Shown: positions 1-8,800 of the stretch, in pieces
How positions within the stretch are numbered: position 1 is the first letter of the stretch
How the letters are laid out: every line of letters starts with the position of its first letter
Origin: Burkholderiaceae bacterium
Lineage (GTDB): Bacteria; Pseudomonadota; Gammaproteobacteria; Burkholderiales; Burkholderiaceae
DNA length: 22,349 bases
Reading direction: 5' to 3'
Assembly (NCBI GenBank): GCA_947461335.1
Contig: CANHLB010000006.1
Coordinates: 1 to 22,349 of the forward strand
Made by a program: the position numbers and the translations under genes
Notes under the pieces: generated by a model
What the model saw: the letters and a program-made list of their open reading frames with translations, nothing else
Database searches by the model: none
Told to the model about the DNA's origin: nothing

Positions 1-158
1 CTCTTTGCGTACAAGGGAGCAACCGTTGTGTTGGTGACGATATATATAGATGTGGCTTTTTCACAAGCGCTAAAGAGGTTTGCTTGGTCAATAAGATCGT
101 CACCAATATAAATTGGGTAACTACGGTTACCAAGATCAACTTCAAGTGTTTTCATCAT
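1..158 (-). CDS. aroB: 3-dehydroquinate synthase, N-terminal part (cut by window edge)
   Basis: The reverse strand from 158 downward reads MMKTLEVDLGNRSYPIYIG and continues to a VTNTTVAPLYAK segment. This is the usual N-terminus of AroB, the NAD-dependent cytoplasmic enzyme that cyclises DAHP to 3-dehydroquinate in the shikimate pathway. About 52 residues are present and the rest lies left of base 1. Two ATG codons are adjacent (158 and 155) and neither has a good Shine-Dalgarno sequence. The gene follows the aroK stop by only 5 bases, so translation is probably coupled to aroK and both are probably co-transcribed with the secretin gene. The family call rests on the N-terminal strand pattern and on the aroK-aroB neighbourhood; the catalytic part is not visible. 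Confidence 0.9.
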   Translation of the reverse strand, partial: MMKTLEVDLGNRSYPIYIGDDLIDQANLFSACEKATSIYIVTNTTVAPLYAK

Positions 159-163
159 AGTAT

Positions 164-688
164 TCAAGCGGACAGTTCAAGCTGCATGATTAAGGTATTG
201 ACTAATTGATTAACGCTGGGCTTACCAGTTTCAATCACATGGTCAGCGATTTCGCGATACAACGGATCCCGAATAGAGTACAAGCTTTCCAGAATTTTTC
301 TTGCATCACCATTTTGCAATAAGGGGCGACCTTCCCCTCCTTTGGTGCGATACCAAAGTTCAACAGGGTTTGCATGCAAATAAATGACCGTGCCGCGCTC
401 GTTCAACATTTGCCGATTTTCCGGAGATAAAACTGCACCACCGCCAGTTGCTAAAACAATGTCATGCTCAGCGGTAATTTCACGGATTGTTTGCGCCTCT
501 CTTTTTCGAAACCCTTCTTCACCTTCCATTTCAAAGATGACAGGAATTTTTACACCACAGCGCTCTTCGATGACATGATCGGCATCTAGGAAACGACGCC
601 CTAATTTCTTTGCAAGTACTTTTCCTACGGTCGACTTACCCGCGCCCATGAGGCCGATGAGAAAGATATTTTTTGTCAAAGAGTTCAC
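164..688 (-). CDS. aroK: Shikimate kinase
   Basis: AroK phosphorylates shikimate at O3 with ATP in the cytoplasm. The 174-residue product has the family's normal length. Visible motifs are the P-loop GLMGAGKST (12-20), a DAD shikimate-binding segment (35-37), FRKRE (60-64), the GGG motif (82-84), the lid RPLL (121-124) and RDPLY (140-144), so all key parts are present. The start is uncertain. The codon at 688 is GTG, and the sequence AAAGGGTGA looks like a Shine-Dalgarno that overlaps it. A TTG at 679 (residue 4) lies at better spacing from that site and would give 171 residues. The gene begins 12 bases after the secretin stop and ends 5 bases before aroB, the common pilQ-aroK-aroB order of betaproteobacteria. 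Confidence 0.95.
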   Translation of the reverse strand: MNSLTKNIFLIGLMGAGKSTVGKVLAKKLGRRFLDADHVIEERCGVKIPVIFEMEGEEGFRKREAQTIREITAEHDIVLATGGGAVLSPENRQMLNERGTVIYLHANPVELWYRTKGGEGRPLLQNGDARKILESLYSIRDPLYREIADHVIETGKPSVNQLVNTLIMQLELSA

Positions 689-700
689 CCTTTGATTTTA

Positions 701-1822
701 TTAGGGTTTGTCGAGAACGGTAGGGGTTAGGAAGACAAGAAGCTCGGTTTTGTCGCGTAATTTAGATTTATGGCGAAATAAATGACCAATGAGGGGAATA
801 TCTCCCAATAATGGGATCTTGACTTCGTCATCTCGTTCGGTAGTTTGGAAAATTCCACCGATGATGGCGGTTCCACCATTTTCAACGGTGACCTCTGAAC
901 TAAGGCTTTTTGTATCAATGGCATACCCCTGTTCAGTTTTCATGCCAACGGTATCTTTATTGATGCCAACCAACATTGATATTTTTCCATCAGGGTGGAT
1001 TTTGGGTAGGACTTCTAGGCGTAAATTGGCTTTTCTAAATTGCAACTTACTGCCATTTTGAGAACTTGTTTGATAGGGGAGTTCTGTACCCTGCTCTATA
1101 GTGGCCTTTACTTGGTCGCCAGTCATGATGCGTGGATTAGAAAGTATCTTTCCCTGCCCATCAGACTCAAGCGCTGACAATTCCATTTGTAAAAGACGAC
1201 TAGCATTTCGAGAGACGAGAGTTGCAGCTATAGTGGCGGGGTTATACCCATTAATACCAAGACCACCTAAATCCATATTGCTTGATATTTTTTGTTCTGG
1301 GATGCCGTTAAGTGAACTTGCTTGGTAGCCAAGCTTAGTTCCTAGTTCACGGGCGAAGCGCTCATCCGCCTCGACAATACGAGCTTCAATGAGTATTTGA
1401 CGAGGGCTATTGATGTGATCTCCCCCGAAAGGAAGCGCAGCATCTTCACGACGGTGTTTTTGAAATGCGGCAATTTCAGAGTGTGGTCCAATCCAGTAAA
1501 TATCACCATTTCTGACAAGGCGTAAGCCTCTGCTGGCGACGATGGAGTGCAGAGCGGTTTGCCACGGAGTGTTATTCAGATCAATCGTTATCTTGCCTTT
1601 AATGGACTCGCTGAGCAAGAAGTTGGTGTTACCAAGCTTTGCAAGAACTTGTAAAAGCTCCACGACTTCAATATCCGTAAATTGCAGGCTAATAGGCGTG
1701 CTGAGTAAATCTTGTGTTGATGGATTTACTCGCATAGGCATGATTGAAAAAGTCAGCATGAAGACTAACCCAAGACCAAATCGTTTTAATTCAATAGTCA
1801 TGCTTTTTGGAGCCTGAATCAT
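701..1822 (-). CDS. pilQ: Short PilQ-type secretin (STN plus secretin domain only)
   Basis: This is an outer-membrane secretin of the type IV pilus/DNA-uptake type, here 373 residues where PilQ is usually around 700. It has a basic N-terminus and hydrophobic export segment (about 14-30). An STN domain follows (about 44-112: ISLQFTDIEVVELLQVLAKL onward, ending IYWIGP), then directly the secretin domain from RQILIEARIVEA (141-152) to the signature IPLLGDIPLIGHLF (336-349) and LLVFLTPTVL (361-370). AMIN domains are absent, and the usual NolW/N1 segment between STN and secretin is missing, because only about 28 residues join them. The ATG at 1822 overlaps the upstream stop as ATGA, which favours this start. 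An ATG at 1801 (MTIELK) is the alternative. A more upstream frame extension to 1909 lies inside the preceding gene and is unlikely. It is probably co-transcribed with aroK and aroB. Confidence 0.85.
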   Translation of the reverse strand: MIQAPKSMTIELKRFGLGLVFMLTFSIMPMRVNPSTQDLLSTPISLQFTDIEVVELLQVLAKLGNTNFLLSESIKGKITIDLNNTPWQTALHSIVASRGLRLVRNGDIYWIGPHSEIAAFQKHRREDAALPFGGDHINSPRQILIEARIVEADERFARELGTKLGYQASSLNGIPEQKISSNMDLGGLGINGYNPATIAATLVSRNASRLLQMELSALESDGQGKILSNPRIMTGDQVKATIEQGTELPYQTSSQNGSKLQFRKANLRLEVLPKIHPDGKISMLVGINKDTVGMKTEQGYAIDTKSLSSEVTVENGGTAIIGGIFQTTERDDEVKIPLLGDIPLIGHLFRHKSKLRDKTELLVFLTPTVLDKP

Positions 1823-2511
1823 TCGGTTTGAAAGGGCTTTAAAACGATGCTCTTCCCTTGAGGGTGGGTGAGGGTGGCACTCTCTTTTGTGATCTGTGTC
1901 AGTCGCCAATCGCCCAGAGTAAGTACACCTTTTTCAAAGGCAGCAGAATGTTTCCCAACTTGGAAAAAGGCTTGCTGAATTGACCCCATTTGACTTGTCC
2001 CTAAATAACGCCAGCGCCGCAGTTCTGCTTCATGAGAAAGCGGCTGAACTTTAGCAATTACCCTCTGAGGCACTTTATTTTCCTTTAGTGAGTGAATACT
2101 TACTTCTAATAAATCAATTTCCTCATATAAGTCCTCTTGACCACTTTCAAGTTCTTTGCGCATGAGGGCTAATTCCTGGTGAAGCTCAGAAATTTGCTTT
2201 TGTGATGCTTCTGCAATTGCTTGTGCATTCAAAGCAATAGATTTGTAGGCAAGGAATAAAAGAATGCACACACCTGTCAGGCAGGCCCCCAACAGCAAAA
2301 AAGTCCCCAAATTACGAGTTTGAAAGAACCAGCTTGAATCTTTCAAGGATGCAATATCAAAGGGTCTTTTATGTAGTTTTTGAGAATTCTCAGGCGCTGT
2401 TTTAGGGCGCTCAGTCTTGCGTATTCCATGAGGATCAGGAATGGCTGGATCATCACCAAGTTCACTGAGTATTTCATCAAACGAGCGGGGGGAAATGTGG
2501 CGAGCGGGCAT
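1819..2511 (-). CDS. One-TM coiled-coil protein with PilP/GspC-like C-terminus
   Basis: I do not recognise this 230-residue protein as a named family. It has a polar, proline-containing cytoplasmic-type N-terminus (1-65), one transmembrane helix (about 69-90, LGTFLLLGACLTGVCILLFL), a heptad-like Glu/Leu/Gln-rich coiled coil (about 93-146), and a small beta-rich end (about 166-227). That end contains RWRYLGTSQM, GVLTLGDWRLTQI and SIVLKPF and resembles the PilP/GspC HR pattern of 'LxxxGT...VxxGDxxxxxxI'. Its gene overlaps the secretin gene by four bases (ATGA), so a partner role linking inner membrane to secretin is a reasonable inference. It occupies the place where pilMNOP normally sits. The ATG at 2511 is chosen. 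The frame extends to a TTG at 2592, but that lacks a ribosome site and would run toward the mrcA promoter. Confidence 0.65.
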   Translation of the reverse strand: MPARHISPRSFDEILSELGDDPAIPDPHGIRKTERPKTAPENSQKLHKRPFDIASLKDSSWFFQTRNLGTFLLLGACLTGVCILLFLAYKSIALNAQAIAEASQKQISELHQELALMRKELESGQEDLYEEIDLLEVSIHSLKENKVPQRVIAKVQPLSHEAELRRWRYLGTSQMGSIQQAFFQVGKHSAAFEKGVLTLGDWRLTQITKESATLTHPQGKSIVLKPFQTE

Positions 2512-2613
2512 GCCGATATTGTTTAGGCTAGTTTGAGTGATGCCTATCAGCTTAGATTGAAGATGGTGTCGGAAAAATGCCTTAGGCTGCAAAAAACAGG
2601 GGTTTTGGAGCTT

Positions 2614-2642
2614 TTAAGCAAATTACTTAAGCACCCTATAAT
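2614..2642 (+). promoter_or_regulatory. Candidate mrcA promoter with TTAAGCA direct repeats
   Basis: A perfect -10 hexamer TATAAT (2637-2642) lies 17 bases after TTAAGC (2614-2619), a weak -35. TTAAGCA occurs twice, at 2614-2620 and 2627-2633, with a 13-base period. Transcription would start near 2649-2651, on or just before the mrcA ATG. The promoter is inferred by eye. Confidence 0.5.
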
Positions 2643-2650
2643 TTGACCTT

Positions 2651-4957
2651 ATGGCTCTAACTCCAAAAGACAAGCCGGCACTAAACCAGCGGCCAATACG
2701 TCCACTCGACAAGCGCCCTCAGAAATCATCTAGCAATCCCCTCATTAAGGCTTTGCTCATTATTGGAGTTGTATTCGCTTTGGTAGTGATGCTGATGATG
2801 GGCTATGCATTTTTGGTGGCTAAACCCAATTTACCCAAAATCTCTGCTTTAACTGATTACAACCCTAAAACACCTTTGCGTATTTATACGGCCGATAAGG
2901 TTTTGATTGGAGAGTTTGGTGAGGAGCGACGCAAGGTAATCCCTCTAGATGAGATTCCTAAAAATATGCGTAATGCGGTATTGGCAATTGAGGATGATCG
3001 TTTCTATTCGCATGGTGGCGTCGACTATATAGGTATTTTAAGAGCGGCAGTAACGAATTTGCGTGGTCATCTTTCTCAGGGCGCCTCGACGATTACGATG
3101 CAGGTTGCCCGCAACTTTTTCTTAAGTAACGAAAAAACCTTTAGTAGAAAAATCTATGAAGTTTTGTTAGCCTGGGAAATCGAGTCACAATTAACAAAAG
3201 ACAAGATTCTTGAAATTTATATGAATCAAATTTTCTTGGGTCAGAGGGCTTTTGGGTTTTCCAGTGCGGCGCAGATTTATTTCGGTAAAGATTTAAAAGA
3301 CATCACCATTGCAGAATCTGCAATGTTAGCGGGATTGCCTAAAGCTCCTTCTGCATATAACCCTGTCACCAATTTCCGCCGGGCCAAAATTCGACAAGAA
3401 TATATTTTGCAGCGCATGCGTGACCTCGGATATATCACCTCAGAGGATTATCAGAAAGCCATGATTGAGGAATTGCATATCCGAGGCTTGGGAAATGAAT
3501 TTTCAGTGCGCGCTGATTTTCCTGCCGAAATGGTTCGTCAGTTATTGTTTGCTCAGTATGGCGAGGCTATTTACTCCCAAGGAATCGATGTCTACACGAC
3601 TATCTTGAAGGCTGATCAAGATGCAGCTTATAAAGCGGTCCGCCGCGGAATTTTTGAGTATGACTTACGCCATACTTATCGCGGACCAGAAGGCTTTATT
3701 GATTTACCTCAGGACCCTATAAAACGCCAGCGTGCGATTGATGAAGCCTTGCTTGCCTATCCTCAATTAGACGACTTGCAGTCTGGTGTAGTGCTTGATG
3801 TCAAGCCAAAAGAGATGCAAATCATGATTGCCACCGGTGATACGATTACTCTAAAAGGCGAGGGAATGAAGCTTGCATCTGCATCCATTACCGATAGCAC
3901 TCAACCTAAAAAACGTTTACGTCCAGGCGCAGTAGTTAGACTGCTTTTAGATGGTGGCGTATGGAAATTAGCCCAGTTACCGCAAGTCGAAGCGGCTTTC
4001 GTTGCCATGAATGCAGAGACCGGAGCGATTTTGTCTTTAGTAGGCGGTTTTGACTTTCGTCGCAACCAATTTAATCATGTGACCCAAGCCTTACGTCAAC
4101 CCGGATCATCCTTTAAGCCTTTTATCTATGCAGCTGCAATTGAAAAAGGTTTTACACCAAGCACAATGGTGAACGATGCGCCCTTATCGATTGGAAGCAT
4201 GGAGACTGGTAGCCAGGCTTGGGAGCCGAAGAACTACGATGGCAAATATGACGGCATGATGCGCTTGCGCAATGCTTTAGCGAAATCAAAGAACTTAGTT
4301 TCTGTTCGCATTATTCGCGCTATTGGCCCATCTTATGCCCAAGAATATATTCAGCGTTTTGGTTTTGAACCTGAAAAACATCCCCCGTACTTAACAATGG
4401 CTTTAGGCGCAGGCTCAGTAACGCCTCTGCAAATGGCTTCTGCCTATAGCGTATTTGCAAATGGTGGCTATCGTGTAGATCCTTTCTTGATCAATAAGAT
4501 GCTGGATTCCAAAGGCACAGTTTTGTTTGAGGCTAAACCCGTGAGCGTAGGTGAGGGAGCTCCGCGTGTTCTGGATGCACGCACTGCATTTGTAATGGAT
4601 AGCATGTTGCAAGAGGTAACAAAGACGGGTACTGCAGCATCTGCTAGAGCCAAATTGGGACGAAGTGATATTGCTGGAAAAACGGGAACTACCAATGACT
4701 CTCACGATGCTTGGTTTGCGGGCTACAACCCTAAAATAGTTGCAATTGCATGGATTGGTTTTGATAAACCAGCAAGCTTAGGCGATCGTGAAACCGGCGG
4801 CGGCCTGGCATTACCAATGTGGATTTCCTATATGTCCACTGCTTTAAAAGATGCACCTCAAGAATCTCGTGCAGTGCCAGAGGGCGTAACTCAGTTTGAT
4901 GGGGATTGGTTTATTCCAGAGTTTTCGCGTAGCGGCGGTATGCGCGAACTACAGTAG
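2651..4957 (+). CDS. mrcA: Penicillin-binding protein 1A (bifunctional peptidoglycan synthase)
   Basis: This class A PBP polymerises lipid II glycan strands and crosslinks the peptides on the periplasmic face of the inner membrane. The 768 residues hold a cytoplasmic tail, one membrane anchor (about 31-56) and a GT51 glycosyltransferase domain with EDDRF (114-118), QGASTITMQ (143-151), RKIYE (166-170) and KILEIYMNQIFLG (185-197). An OB-like insert (about 340-430) follows, then the transpeptidase domain. The penicillin-binding motifs are SSFK (Ser486, Lys489), SKN (546-548) and KTGT (677-680), all intact. The start at 2651 has no Shine-Dalgarno sequence and directly follows a consensus -10, so the mRNA may be leaderless. 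The gene diverges from the secretin operon, which is the usual mrcA placement in betaproteobacteria. Confidence 0.96.
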   Translation: MALTPKDKPALNQRPIRPLDKRPQKSSSNPLIKALLIIGVVFALVVMLMMGYAFLVAKPNLPKISALTDYNPKTPLRIYTADKVLIGEFGEERRKVIPLDEIPKNMRNAVLAIEDDRFYSHGGVDYIGILRAAVTNLRGHLSQGASTITMQVARNFFLSNEKTFSRKIYEVLLAWEIESQLTKDKILEIYMNQIFLGQRAFGFSSAAQIYFGKDLKDITIAESAMLAGLPKAPSAYNPVTNFRRAKIRQEYILQRMRDLGYITSEDYQKAMIEELHIRGLGNEFSVRADFPAEMVRQLLFAQYGEAIYSQGIDVYTTILKADQDAAYKAVRRGIFEYDLRHTYRGPEGFIDLPQDPIKRQRAIDEALLAYPQLDDLQSGVVLDVKPKEMQIMIATGDTITLKGEGMKLASASITDSTQPKKRLRPGAVVRLLLDGGVWKLAQLPQVEAAFVAMNAETGAILSLVGGFDFRRNQFNHVTQALRQPGSSFKPFIYAAAIEKGFTPSTMVNDAPLSIGSMETGSQAWEPKNYDGKYDGMMRLRNALAKSKNLVSVRIIRAIGPSYAQEYIQRFGFEPEKHPPYLTMALGAGSVTPLQMASAYSVFANGGYRVDPFLINKMLDSKGTVLFEAKPVSVGEGAPRVLDARTAFVMDSMLQEVTKTGTAASARAKLGRSDIAGKTGTTNDSHDAWFAGYNPKIVAIAWIGFDKPASLGDRETGGGLALPMWISYMSTALKDAPQESRAVPEGVTQFDGDWFIPEFSRSGGMRELQ

Positions 4958-4969
4958 TTCGTTTTTAAC

Positions 4970-5674
4970 ATGGCCCGGCAAGCGCGTACTGTAATTCCTG
5001 GCCAAGTAATGCATGTGATGGTTCGTGGCAATAATCGCGAAACCCTTTTCTTTAGCGATGAAGATCGTCGTATCTATTTAGAGTGGTTGCGTGAAGCGGC
5101 AAAACAATTTGCTTGCTCGGTTCATGCATTCGCACTAATGCCTAACCATGTTCATTTACTGTTGACTCCTCAATACGAAGACTCGCTTGCTAAAACCATG
5201 CAGTCTTTAGGTAGGCGTTATGCCCAATATTTCAATCAACAACATCATCGCTCAGGAACCATTTGGGAAGGCCGCTATCGCTCATCCTTGATCGACCCAG
5301 ATTACTTCTTGCGTTGCCAGCGCTATATAGAACTCAATCCAGTTCGAGCTGGATACCAATCCAGCCCCCAGGATTCCACATGGACTAGTTTTGCAACACA
5401 TATTGGCACTAATACTGATCCATGGCTGGTTGATCACCAGCATTTTTGGAGGTTGGGTAATACCCCTTTTGAACGGCAAATGGCTTGGTCAAGTTTTGTA
5501 AAGGAAGGTGCCCCTCACTGGGAAGACAGGCAAATCACAGAATCTTTGCTTCGATCCAAGCCATGGGTGAGCGATATTTACGCTAAAAAGCTATTTAAAA
5601 ATACCCCAGAGATAGCTCAAATACGCCAGCGTGGCCGTCCAAAGAAAATAAATCCATTAAATTCAAGTACTTAG
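4970..5674 (+). CDS. REP-associated Y1 transposase (RAYT family)
   Basis: This 234-residue single-strand DNA transposase-like protein is related to IS200/IS605 TnpA. The Y1 domain shows VMVRGNNRE (17-24), the HUH metal site in MPNHVHLLL (57-65; His60 and His62), WEGRYRSS (99-106) and RYIELNPVRAG (118-128). Candidate nucleophile tyrosines are Tyr112 or Tyr119. The C-terminus ends in a basic RQRGRPKK segment, common in RAYTs and possibly DNA-binding. The frame is intact with no stop or shift. It starts 12 bases after mrcA without a clear ribosome site, so it may rely on read-through from mrcA. A 14-bp inverted repeat lies 33 bases downstream, as expected for a RAYT with its REP-like element. 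RAYTs are usually domesticated single-copy genes that move REP sequences, not themselves. Confidence 0.88.
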   Translation: MARQARTVIPGQVMHVMVRGNNRETLFFSDEDRRIYLEWLREAAKQFACSVHAFALMPNHVHLLLTPQYEDSLAKTMQSLGRRYAQYFNQQHHRSGTIWEGRYRSSLIDPDYFLRCQRYIELNPVRAGYQSSPQDSTWTSFATHIGTNTDPWLVDHQHFWRLGNTPFERQMAWSSFVKEGAPHWEDRQITESLLRSKPWVSDIYAKKLFKNTPEIAQIRQRGRPKKINPLNSST

Positions 5675-5707
5675 AATCAGTAAGCTATTAACTCCCCATC
5701 TAGTGAT

Positions 5708-5774
5708 AATGACTCTGTCCCTATATTAATAATACATATTGGTGCGGTGTCAAAATAAATGGGACAGAGTCATT
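5708..5774. repeat. REP-like inverted repeat downstream of RAYT gene
   Basis: AATGACTCTGTCCC (5708-5721) is perfectly complementary to GGGACAGAGTCATT (5761-5774), giving a 14-bp stem around a 39-base AT-rich loop. A TTTTATTT tract follows on the plus strand, so it could also work as a weak terminator for mrcA/RAYT transcripts. No second copy was seen in this window. Its position next to a RAYT gene suggests a REP element; the pairing is seen directly and the role is inferred. Confidence 0.7.
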
Positions 5775-5783
5775 TTATTTCTA

Positions 5784-5812
5784 TTGCATCTGTATGGGTA
5801 TTCACCTATATT
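5784..5812 (+). promoter_or_regulatory. Candidate gltB promoter
   Basis: TTGCAT (5784-5789) and TATATT (5807-5812) are separated by 17 bases. A start near 5819 would give a leader of about 40 bases before the gltB ATG at 5860. The -35 is weak (3 of 6) and the -10 good (5 of 6). It lies just after the RAYT inverted repeat, and no other strong candidate was seen in 5675-5859. Confidence 0.4.
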
Positions 5813-5859
5813 TGATCCTCCAAAAGTTATCAGGCCTTTGTCGCCGCTCGGAAATAAAA

Positions 5860-8800
5860 ATGACAACACAATTGAAAACAGATCTTCGTCCAATCGCTCA
5901 AGGTTTATACGACCCCCGAAATGAGCATGATGCCTGTGGTGTGGGATTCGTCGCGCATATCAAAGGGAAAAAATCCCACGAGATCGTTACTCAAGGATTG
6001 AAGATTCTTGAGAACCTTGATCACCGAGGTGCAGTTGGTGCGGACCCACTGATGGGTGATGGTGCTGGCATCTTGATTCAAATTCCTGATACTTTGTATC
6101 GCGAAGAAATGGCCAAGCAAGGCGTGACATTGCCACCTTTGGGTGAGTATGGCGTTGGTATGATTTTTTTGCCAAAAGAACATGCGTCACGTTTGGCATG
6201 TGAACAAGAATTAGAGCGTACTGTGCGCCTCGAGGGTCAAGTTGTATTAGGTTGGAGAGATGTGCCGGTAGATATTAAGTTGCCAATGTCTCCAACAGTA
6301 CGAATGACAGAACCATTCATCCGTCAAATTTTTATTGGCCGTGGCCGTGACATCATGACCACTGATGCGCTTGAGCGTAAGTTGTACGTCATCCGTAAAA
6401 CTGCAAGTCATGCCATTCAAGATTTACATTTGAAGCATGGTAAAGAATATTTTGTTGCTTCAATGTCTGCGCGAACCATTGTTTATAAGGGCCTATTGTT
6501 AGCAAATCAGGTAGGCGCTTATTACCAAGACTTGCAGGATGAACGTACCGTATCAGCACTTGCATTAGTACATCAGCGCTTCTCCACCAATACTTTCCCC
6601 GCTTGGGAATTGGCTCATCCATATCGCATGATTGCTCACAATGGCGAAATTAATACTGTTAAAGGTAACGTCAACTGGGTAAATGCACGTGAGGGTGCAA
6701 TTAGCTCTCCTGTCTTAGGTGATGACTTAAAAAAATTATGGCCATTAATTTACCCAGGCCAATCAGATACGGCGTGTTTTGATAACTGCTTAGAGTTGCT
6801 AGTAATGGCTGGTTATCCGTTGGCACAAGCAATGATGATGATGATTCCTGAAGCATGGGAACAGCATGCATTAATGGATGACAATCGCCGCGCTTTCTAT
6901 GAATACCATGCCGCAATGATGGAGCCATGGGATGGTCCAGCAGCGATGGCCTTTACTGATGGCCGCCAGATTGGAGCAACTCTAGATCGTAACGGCTTGC
7001 GTCCAGCGCGTTATTACGTGACTGACGATGATTTGGTCATCATGGCTTCTGAGGCTGGCGTATTACCAATTCCTGAGAGCAAGATTGTTCAAAAATGGCG
7101 CTTGCAGCCGGGCAAGATGTTCATGATTGATATGGAGCAAGGGCGCATCATTGATGACATAGAGCTCAAGAATGCGGTATCAAAAGCTAAGCCATACAAG
7201 AGCTGGATCGATGCAGTGCGAGTCAAGCTAGATGAAGTTGACGCAAGCAAGGCGGACTTGGTCGATGAAAAAACGACGATTCGCCCAGCAGCCAAATTAT
7301 TAGATCGTCAACAAGCTTTCGGTTACACCCAGGAAGATATTAAATATCTCATGGCTCCAATGGCCATGAACGGTGAGGAGGCAATTGGCTCAATGGGCAA
7401 TGACAGTCCATTAGCAGTTCTTTCTAACAAGAACAAGCCTTTATATAACTACTTCAAGCAATTGTTTGCGCAAGTGACCAATCCTCCGATTGATCCCATT
7501 CGCGAAAATATGGTGATGTCCTTAGTGTCTTTCATTGGGCCAAAGCCTAATTTGCTAGATACCAACAACATCAACCCGCCCATGCGTTTAGAGGTGAGTC
7601 AGCCAATTTTAGATTTTGATGACATCACTAAGATTCGTCACATTGGCCACTACACCAATGGTAAGTTCCGTTCATATGAGCTTGATATTTGCTATCCGGC
7701 AGTTTGGGGTAAGGCGGGTATCGAAGCGCGCTTGGCCTCATTGTGTGCAGAGGCAGCTGATGCAGTTCGATCTGGTTACAACATCTTGATCGTGAGCGAT
7801 CGTCAGGTTGATGAGAAGCATGTGGCTATCCCAGCATTGTTAGCAACCTCTGCAATTCACCAGCATCTCGTTGAAAAAGGTTTACGTACTAGCGTTGGTC
7901 TGGTTGTTGAAACTGGAAGCGCGCGTGAGACACATCATTTTGCTCTCCTTGCTGGCTATGGCGCTGAAGCGGTTCACCCATATCTCGCGATGGAAACCTT
8001 GACCGAGATGGCCAAGGGCTTATCAGGCGATTTGTCTGGTGAAAAGGCTGTGAAGAACTTCATCAAGGCAGTTGGTAAAGGTTTGCAGAAGGTCATGTCC
8101 AAGATGGGCATCTCTACCTATATGTCTTATACCGGCTCACAGATTTTTGAAGCTATCGGTTTAAATCGCGACATCATTGATCATTATTTCAAGGGCACCC
8201 CATCTAATGTGGGTGGTATCGGGGTATTTGAAGTGGCTGAAGAAGCACTTCGTATGCATGCTGCTGCTTTTGGTAATGATCCAGTGCTGACTCATATGCT
8301 AGATGCTGGCGGTGAATATGCCTTCCGTGTTCGCGGTGAGGATCATATGTGGACTCCTGACACGATTGCAAAATTGCAGCACTCCACACGTGTTGGCGCT
8401 GAAAAGGGCTACCAGACTTATAAAGAGTATGCCAACATCATTAATGACCAGACTAAGCGTCAAATGACTTTGCGTGGTTTATTTGAGTTTAAAGTTGACC
8501 CAGCAAAAGCAATTCCATTAGACGAAGTTGAGCCAGCAAAAGAAATCGTTAAACGTTTTGCAACCGGCGCAATGTCTTTGGGTTCGATCTCCACCGAAGC
8601 CCATGCTACTTTGGCAATTGCAATGAACCGTATTGGCGGTAAGTCTAATACTGGTGAGGGTGGCGAAGATCCAAACCGTTATGTGAATGAACTCAAAGGC
8701 ATTCCAATTAAAAAAGGTGAAACCCTTGCAAGCGTTTTGGGCAGCGATGTGGTGGAAGCGAACATCCCATTACTAGATGGCGATTCATTACGCTCCAAAA

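Noticed and set aside
1823..1909. N-terminal extension of the secretin frame to 1909
   Set aside because: It lies fully inside the upstream gene, is rich in His/Arg/Glu and would place the export signal internally; the ATGA overlap at 1822 is a better start.
2512..2592. TTG-initiated extension of the coiled-coil protein gene
   Set aside because: No ribosome site, rare start codon, and it runs into the intergenic region shared with the mrcA promoter.
5794..5859. Upstream in-frame ATG for gltB
   Set aside because: The added 22 residues are not GltB-like, it would lie before the predicted transcript start, and the 5860 ATG has a GGAA site and gives a normal propeptide length.
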